From: Mytilisepta virgata | Taxonomy: Eukaryota > Mollusca > Bivalvia > Mytilida > Mytilidae | Assembly: GCA_028015205.1 (NCBI GenBank) | Contig: CM051516.1 | Coordinates: 28,324,593 to 28,388,592, forward strand | Length of the DNA: 64,000 nt | Direction of reading: 5' to 3' | Shown here: piece by piece, positions 57,311 through 64,000 of the stretch | How positions within the stretch are numbered: the stretch's first letter is position 1 | Layout: every line of letters starts with the position of its first letter | The notes under the pieces: model-generated | The model's input: only the letters and a program-made list of their open reading frames with translations | The model's database searches: none | Told to the model about the DNA's origin: nothing | Made by a program: the position numbers and the translations under genes

Positions 57311-58790
57311 TTGCTGTGGGGATTTGAATAAATAGTTTATGTTAACATGTGAATCTGATTAAAATCAGCTATGATAACTTAAGGTATTGTACCAGGAACG
57401 TAATACTAGTAGTCATATCTTAAATGGCTTTTGGTTAATTAGCTATATATGCTTTTACACAATGTAATTGGGACGTCCAGCTTTTATTGGTGGAGTAAGC
57501 CAGAATACCATTGTTGAAAGGCTATAACTATATAGTGATTAAGGGAATATGATAAAGTGTTAGGGAAGTTAATGTTGTTAACAGGAGATACGCATTGTGA
57601 CAGCATAGAACCTAACAACATCCTAAAATGTATAGGTGTTGCTTTTCCGGCGTCGTTGACAGCGGCGTTATAGTCAACAGTTGTTAAGTTTTCTTCTTAA
57701 GTCGGTTTGAAAGGAACTACTTGTGATAGATCAATGATATTTTGTATATATGAAAAGTTGCAATACTTTCAGTACAGCTCAGTAAGTTGAACATTTTGAG
57801 TCCATTCTCCCTTGGTCATGGTCCAGTGACTTTCAGTTTTTTAGCAATTTTCAATGTGAAGTACTTTTGATCTATTTAAAGTATCCTTATGGCATTTTAC
57901 CACAATGGTCCCCCATAAGAAATACAGGTTAGAAATGATTTTGGGAAAACTGGCCCCTTCAATTTTTTCTAGGGGTCATTAAGGTTTTTTGATTGGTGTT
58001 ACTTTTGAAATTTTTGTCCAATTTTTGGTTTTTAATGTTCTTTGATAAAAATTGAAATTTTTTTTATAAGATCCGTTTTTCACTAATCACTTACTGTTTT
58101 AGAGATACAAATTAAATGTATAAGGGGCCAAAAAAAGGATACATCTTAATTTTCAAAACTTGTTTTATTTATTATCCGATTTTGATGATTTTGATGATTT
58201 TTTTTTTAGATCGTTCCTCATAAGAAATACAATAAAAGCTACTCAAGGCATTTTTGTGTTACTTTTGTTAATGCAGAGATAAAAGAGATTAAAGGGGCAA
58301 AAATTAGCCACTTTGGAGAATGCATAAAATTTTATTTTGCCTCCAATTTTAATGGGGTTTCTTTACATCTTGATGAGTGTTTCCGGAAGAATGTCCACAG
58401 ATTTCTTCTATCTTTTACGGTTTTTGAGATAAAAGGGGTTAAAAGGGACAAAAAAGCAATGTGCCTTGATGTGTAATTTTATTTAAAGATTTAGTGAACC
58501 ATTTTCAAGACAAAATGATTTGGAATAGATTTTAGATTGAGATGAGGTATATAATGTTAGAAATATACCTTACAAATAAATATATATTTGTTATAAAATT
58601 TGTCAATGAATCTGCTGAAATATGGGAAATAACTCTTTAAAAATCACCAAACTAAAATGTAGTATAAAGATAACAGGGTGAATTTGAAGACCTTCCCAGG
58701 TTAAAAAGATTTTTTTTTCTTTTCTCCAAAACATTTTTGATTGGTTGAAATAAATATTGAAACTACTGTAAATTACTGGCAAATATATAA
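57311..58790 (+). repeat. Intergenic with degenerate GAGATAAAAGGGGTTAAAAGGG units
   Basis: TTTTAGAGATACAAATTA..AAGGGGCC, GCAGAGATAAAAGAGATTAAA and TTTTTGAGATAAAAGGGGTT at about 58098, 58275 and 58420 suggest an old tandem repeat of about 150-170 bp. Otherwise nothing recognised. Confidence 0.45.
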
Positions 58791-58809
58791 TACCACAGTA
58801 TACATCTGG

Positions 58810-59070
58810 GGGCCTTGTTGGCCGAGTGGTCTAGGTAGTTCGTCATGACTACTAATGATCACTAGCCTGTCAACACTGGGGTTGTGAGTTTGAATCTCAC
58901 CTGTGTTGGGGTGTGTTTGACTCCGATCTTAATTGACAAGGATTGCCAATTTTCCTACCAAAGGTCATGGTTCTCTCCCGGTACTCCAGCTTCCTCCACC
59001 AATAAAAACTGGCCGGCGCGAAATAGCCAAATGTGCTGAAAACGCCCTTAAACCCCAACTAAACAAACAA
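58810..59070 (+). repeat. tRNA-derived SINE family B, copy 2 (15-bp TSD)
   Basis: Flanked by ACAGTATACATCTGG at 58795-58809 and 59071-59085. Head GTTGGCCGAGTGGTCTAGGT and GTTGTGAGTTTGAATCTCAC; tail AACTAAACAAACAA. Box B carries a C-to-T change compared with copy 1. Confidence 0.95.
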
Positions 59071-59677
59071 ACAGTATACATCTGGATGCCAGGCAGGCTG
59101 GATGTTTGATGTTTTCTTTAATTTGCAAGAAGTAAATACATGTATATGTAGATAATACATGTAAAATGGGAATCCGACATTCAATACATCTATACTGTAA
59201 ATTGGAATAATTTGTCTGCAGTTTAATATATTTTGATTATTTGATGCCTGTCATGCCTGTTGTACAATGTAGATGTGCCAAAATTAAACATACTGAAAAA
59301 AACTTAAACTTCCAAAATAATTTCAAAATATAATCTGGGAAAAGTTACTAACATTGATTATAGTTGAAATTACTGTAATTTTGTTAAACCTAAAATATTT
59401 ACTGCTCTAAATCATATTTTGTTTCTAATAAAAAAAAAGTGGATTCGTTTAGACTTTAAAAACAACAATTATCAATTGTTAATTATCACAGCTTGTAGTG
59501 ACAACATTATCTACAATGTACATTACACAAGATATTGTCTATCTATTAGTTATAGCAAATGATAAGACCATAAGAAAGTACCAAAATTTAGAATAAACCG
59601 GCCACTGGCAATCTTAAGTGCCAAATTTTAACATACGGTATAATCAAATGTAACAGAAATAAGATGTTTATTTCAGA

Positions 59678-62600
59678 ATGAAGTTCCATGTTTTGTTGAT
59701 TGTTGTTGCCCTTCTTGGTATAACATCAGCGAAGCGAGACAAGAAACATCGTAAAGCAAATGGTAGGTACATGTAGTTAAAACGCATAACATTCTATATG
59801 AAATTCTTTTTAATTTACCATGTTTACATATATACATGTAAGTCTATTATATTGTCTTAATGACAAGTTAGCATTAAATGAGAATAATTTGGTAATGGAA
59901 TTAGATATGTGACAATCAGTCCATACTTATTTGCTCCAAAGGAGAGGAGGGTATACTGTTTTACTTTTTCGGTTCTGTTTGTGCTTGCATCCGTCCATTA
60001 GTCTGTCTGTAAAAAAAACTTTTGTCATATTTTTCTCTGCAACTACATGTAGTTATCACAATACTTGATAATTTGTCACAAGTCTTCAATAGGTATGCCC
60101 TATCATGGGATAATTTTTCAGAACAAGACAACGACAACTTCATTTATTTTTCTACCTTATCAAAAAGCGAGGGTATCACTAGTGAGCAATGGCTCACAGT
60201 GCATCTTGTTTGTCTGAGCCAGTTAGATACAGGCATTTAACTCGAACCCTATTGATAGAAACAAGCCCCTACATTAAAATTGACCACCATTGATAGAAAC
60301 AATATACTTGACCCCCATTGATTGAAAAAAGCCCTTACACAATACATTACAATTGACTCCCTTTAATGGAAACAAATTAAAGCCCCTACACAATACATTA
60401 TATTTGACCTCCATTGATAGAAACAAACCCCCTACACAATACATTACAATTGATCCCCATTGATAGAAACAAAGCCCCTACGTACACAATACATTATAAT
60501 TGACCCCCTTGACCTAAACAAGCTCCTACACAATACATTATAATTGACCCCCATTGATCGTGTTGATAGAAACAAGCCCCTACACATGACCCCCATTGAT
60601 AGAAACAAGTGTCTGTGCATTTAGAGTATGGACAGATCTAATATTTTAGAACTAGTACAGTAGGTTTGTTGCTTTGCCTCTCAGTGGCTTGTATGTTATA
60701 TGCTTCAAATCTTGCTATGGACATTAAAAATTGTTTAAGGAATTTTTAATAGTTTTTCTGAAAGACTCTTAATTTTCGAAATCTACATAGGTAGTATGAT
60801 GTTTACGCAAAATTGTTGTATAAAAGCAAGTCGAACAAAAGAACTGGGGTGTAAGATGGAACAATCGTAATAAATATATGGAGATTTTGTGTTCAAATAA
60901 ATCCATTAAATACCCTTCAACCAATCAATTGCTATTGTCATCCTCTTCAACAGGAAGCCTCTGCCATTTCTTTATACAAGTGCTCCTTTATGCCGGCTGA
61001 ATTAGGTATGAAAAAAAACATTAAGATATAGTAATATGGTAGAGACATGTATATACATATTTCGTACCACCGAAACTGTTTATGAGCTTGCTTTCTGGCA
61101 TGACTGATTTGGTGACAATATAACCACTCCTTGGTCGGTAGATGTAATTGTACATGTATATGTATGTGTACATGTATTATACATTATGTAGTTACAGGCA
61201 TATCAGCTATATGTACATGCATACATTGTATGTTGTACATTTTTGTTCTTCATAGTTTGGTTGTAAGTTTTTAGTCAGTAAAAGGGGCTTAATTTTAGCA
61301 AACTGGTAGATGTACATGTGGGTAACATGAAGTTTCCCTTCTTTTCAGAAAATTTTCTCTGTAAAAATTATATTCCTACATTAAAATTATTCATTTACTC
61401 TCCATGTTTTCTGCACTTTCTTTGTATTCCATTTGAGAAGGAGAAGTGACTTGCAGTGGTATGTAATGTGTAATACCCCTGAGATTTCTAACACCTTATT
61501 TAGCTTAAATTTTAGGAGTAAAAAGTATAAAACATACAAGTACAAAAAATGTAGTACTTTTCATTGCAGGTTGTAAATATGACAAAGGAGAATGGAGTGC
61601 CTGTGATGAAACAACCAATGAAATGAAGAGAACATTGACCTTGAAAGAAGCAAAGGATGGATGTGATGCAACGATCGAACAGACTCGCCCGTGCAAACAG
61701 AAAAGACACAAAATGAGTGTGTATTTTTTGTAATATTTTTTGAGTATTTGTTTATAAAGAACCCATTCATGTCTTCGTTTATTCAAAAAAATTATACCGT
61801 GTTCAATACATAGTTGGGTGATGAACCTAAATTGTATTATGTATATACTGTTACATACTTCTTAAATGCAAACAAAGCTTATCTGAAACATTGCTAAAAA
61901 AATAATTGACTTTTGGGGAATTTAGTCTTAAAATTACTGAAATTTATTCAAAAATTGGATACAGCAAAACACTTACCAAGAGCCAAATATTGAAAAAGTC
62001 AGTAAAATTTCTTTAATTAAAGGTAACCACTTCCTCTTGCTCCAACTCCACCAATTTAGCTCCCCCCTCCCCCCCCCCCCCTTTCAGTTTGGATGTTTTT
62101 TTTTTTTATTAAAACCACACATCAATATCTGCATTTACAGTATGCTTTGATATCTTTATAGAATGTAAATACAACAAAGGTGACTGGGGACCATGTGATT
62201 CAACAACAAATTTGGTGTCCAGGACACTTACCCTACGAAAGGGTGATGGTGGATGTAAACAGACACACACACAAACATTTAGTTGTGATAAATATGAAAA
62301 AATTAAAAAAATAAAAGAGGAAAAGAAAGCTGCAAAGGAGAGTTTAAAAGCTGAAAAAATGGCCTTCAAGGAACTTCATAAGAAGCTTAAAGGTCTACGT
62401 AAAGGTGAGTAAATGAAGGGGCTGTAAGCAAACAGCTTAAAAGTACCCGTGACCATCATTTCAATCCGTCCCAAAGACTTAGTGAACGAAAATGCTCTGA
62501 AACTGTTTGACGAAAATCTTTCAAACTTTGAAGGATTGTTCGCCATCATATGTACTTGACCATATCATATCGCCAGTTTGATTTGACCATTTTTTGGGGG

Positions 62601-64000
62601 TATTGCAACATTGACATCTTGTGAACACAAGTCCTTTGAAACCGTTTTGACAGAAATCTTTCAAACCTTGAAGGATTGTTTGCGATTACATGTACATGTA
62701 GTGTTTTATAGACTTGTTTGTCCTTTTCATTGTTTTCCAGTTTTTGCAATGGTTTCATAAGTTTGTTTTCATCTTATCAGTTTTTTGCTACCTTAAACAA
62801 CTATTTCAATTTTAAAATATACTTTTAAATGTTATCTATGTCCCTGTTGTACAACTCTATATATATTGGCGAGGGACATGTTGCTACAGCATAGAAATCT
62901 TGTTAAAATTTCAAACTTTAAGAGGGTATCATTAAATAGGAAGCAAATGTAAGAAATCTATGATATATAAACAACAGCTATGAATTTTTTATCGCCTATA
63001 TTTGATGAGAATTTTTGCCACCAGAAATTCTTATAGTCCATAAAGTTAAAAATGTAGGATCACATCAGTAAACAGGAATTAGCTGTATCATAAGTACATG
63101 TTGGTACCCATCTTGAGTTGGTAATACACAAAGTATAAATTACCTCACTTGTAGCCTATTGATGCTGAGAATTTCATAGCCAAAAATTTCTAGTATGAAG
63201 AAATGGAAGGCGACATTGTTAAACAGGAAGTAGATGTGCAACAGGAGCGAAATTAGTACCTTATTCAACTCATCATGGTCATGGTCCCCACCAACTTGAA
63301 TTACTTATAAATTTACAAATCACCATTTTAAAAAAAAATGGTGATGAGGATTGTATTTTATTAAGATTATTTAAAAAATACAATTCCTGTGATGGCCTTT
63401 CTATTTTGGTGTAAAATGGCTAAATATATCTGAAAAATTTCCTGAATGTAAAAGTAGCAAAAATACTGATAATTTAATTTGATTTGAATACTGCATATTT
63501 ATTGGCTGAACAACATAGAGCAACATGGGTTATACTGTTTAACCTGGTTAGGTCTTGTGACATCACCAATGGATTAATCTGCCCCTTGTAAATTCAAATA
63601 GTCTCATGTCATTATTGATGCTTGAATCGAGGAATCATTGTACTTCTGTTTTGAAATTAGATTCTAAGAAATGTTTCAAAATTCTGGACAGGTTATAATT
63701 ATACTTCAGTTATCTGTTTAAAAATTGGAAGCATTCCTCAATTCAAAGAAATACACCTCAACAAGTTCAATTTTTTGTATTATTTCAGCTGGATGTAATT
63801 TTAAGGAAAATGTTAGTGCGTGCAATCACGACACACATAAAGTTACTAAAACCTTCACCTTGGAATCAGGGGATGCAACAACATGTGTCCTTGAACCAGT
63901 AGAAATATCCTGTCGAATGCAGGAAAAAATTGAAAAAATTCAACAAAGGAAAAAACAAAAGAAAATGGAGAGAAAAATGAAAAAGAAAGAAAATAAAAGG
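59678..64000 (+). CDS. Pleiotrophin/midkine-like heparin-binding growth factor, 5' part
   Basis: Exons 59678-59762, 61570-61716, 62162-62404 and 63789 to the window edge, all joined in phase 1 (donors GTAGGT, GTGTGT, GTGAGT; acceptors ATTGCAG, CTTTATAG, TTATTTCAG). The start is the first ATG after acceptor TATTTCAG at 59676, so a 5' non-coding exon lies upstream. Residues 1-18 (MKFHVLLIVVALLGITSA) are a signal peptide, followed by basic KRDKKHRK. Each later exon holds one repeat with four Cys: CKYDKGEWSAC..DGC..RPC; CKYNKGDWGPC..GGC..FSC; CNFKENVSAC..TTC..ISC. The C-x-Y/F-x5-W-x2-C core and RTLTL strand are those of the PTN/MK C-type domain. Lys-rich helical linkers follow repeats 2 and 3, consistent with heparan sulfate binding outside the cell. 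Repeat 3 has lost the Trp. The 3' end is not in the window. Confidence 0.85.
60243..60612 (+). repeat. Intronic minisatellite, about 45-bp units
   Basis: TTGACCCCCATTGATAGAAACAAGCCCCTACACAATACATTA-type units, about eight copies of uneven length, in intron 1 of the growth-factor gene. Unit: CCATTGATAGAAACAA plus CCCCTACACAATACATTA. Confidence 0.9.
62455..62725 (+). repeat. Two degraded T1-like units in intron 3
   Basis: TGAAACTGTTTGACGAAAATCTTTCAAA and TGAAACCGTTTTGACAGAAATC precede GAAGGATTGTT and ACATGTACxTG blocks, spaced about 165 bp; they resemble the family at 5335 and 28135. The rest of intron 3 (62726-63788) shows nothing recognised. Confidence 0.5.

Overview
The window looks like a gene-poor, very AT-rich piece of a bivalve mollusc genome, most likely a mytilid mussel. 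The call rests on spliced genes with GT-AG introns, secreted multi-cysteine proteins, tRNA-headed SINEs, pearl/Helentron-like tandem-repeat elements and a high density of foldback MITEs. No bacterial, viral or plasmid gene organisation is visible. Species assignment is an inference from repeat style, not a database result.

Two host genes can be modelled with some confidence, both on the + strand. (1) At about 34.0-36.65 kb is a complete small gene for a 185-residue secreted cysteine-rich protein. It has a TATA box, a 5' non-coding exon, three coding exons with good splice sites, and an NCHHFAN motif that suggests a papain-like (LRAT/PPPDE/NlpC-type) fold. (2) From 59.68 kb to the right edge lies the 5' part of a pleiotrophin/midkine-like heparin-binding growth factor gene: a signal-peptide exon, then three symmetric phase-1 exons, each carrying one four-cysteine repeat and lysine-rich tails. 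It runs off the window. Weaker gene evidence is an orphan acidic last exon (15.3 kb, - strand) and a TATA-plus-first-exon signature (14.2 kb, - strand) whose 47-nt exon is copied exactly 1.2 kb away.

The rest is mainly mobile DNA. Left part (0-7.9 kb): a segmental duplication carrying SINEs, a DUF3504/Crypton-type recombinase fossil, foldback elements and two Harbinger-type MITEs. 8.4-11.2 kb: eight tandem 166-bp units followed by a terminal hairpin (pearl/Helentron-like). 13-20 kb: LINE and MULE fossils, a TTAA MITE, a SINE. 21-31 kb: two diverged copies of a 2.1-kb block, separated by a giant inverted-repeat element (23.4-27.1 kb) built of GAGCA-type purine arrays with a telomere-like TTAGGG core. 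31.8-32.6 kb: a 51-bp minisatellite with a 204-bp higher-order period. 39.35-42.45 kb: a second, TIR-bounded member of the giant purine-array family.

The most informative mobile locus is 44.46-48.33 kb. A tyrosine-recombinase retroelement (DIRS/Ngaro order) lies on the - strand with split direct repeats A1-gag-YR-B1-A2-B2 but no reverse transcriptase. Its A repeats are about 99% identical, so it moved recently. It was then hit by a 5'-truncated LINE (inside gag, 5-bp TSD) and by a 367-bp MITE (inside A1, 9-bp TSD). 49-59 kb holds further SINEs, a 115-bp foldback with a 10-bp TSD and degenerate hairpin-ended repeats.
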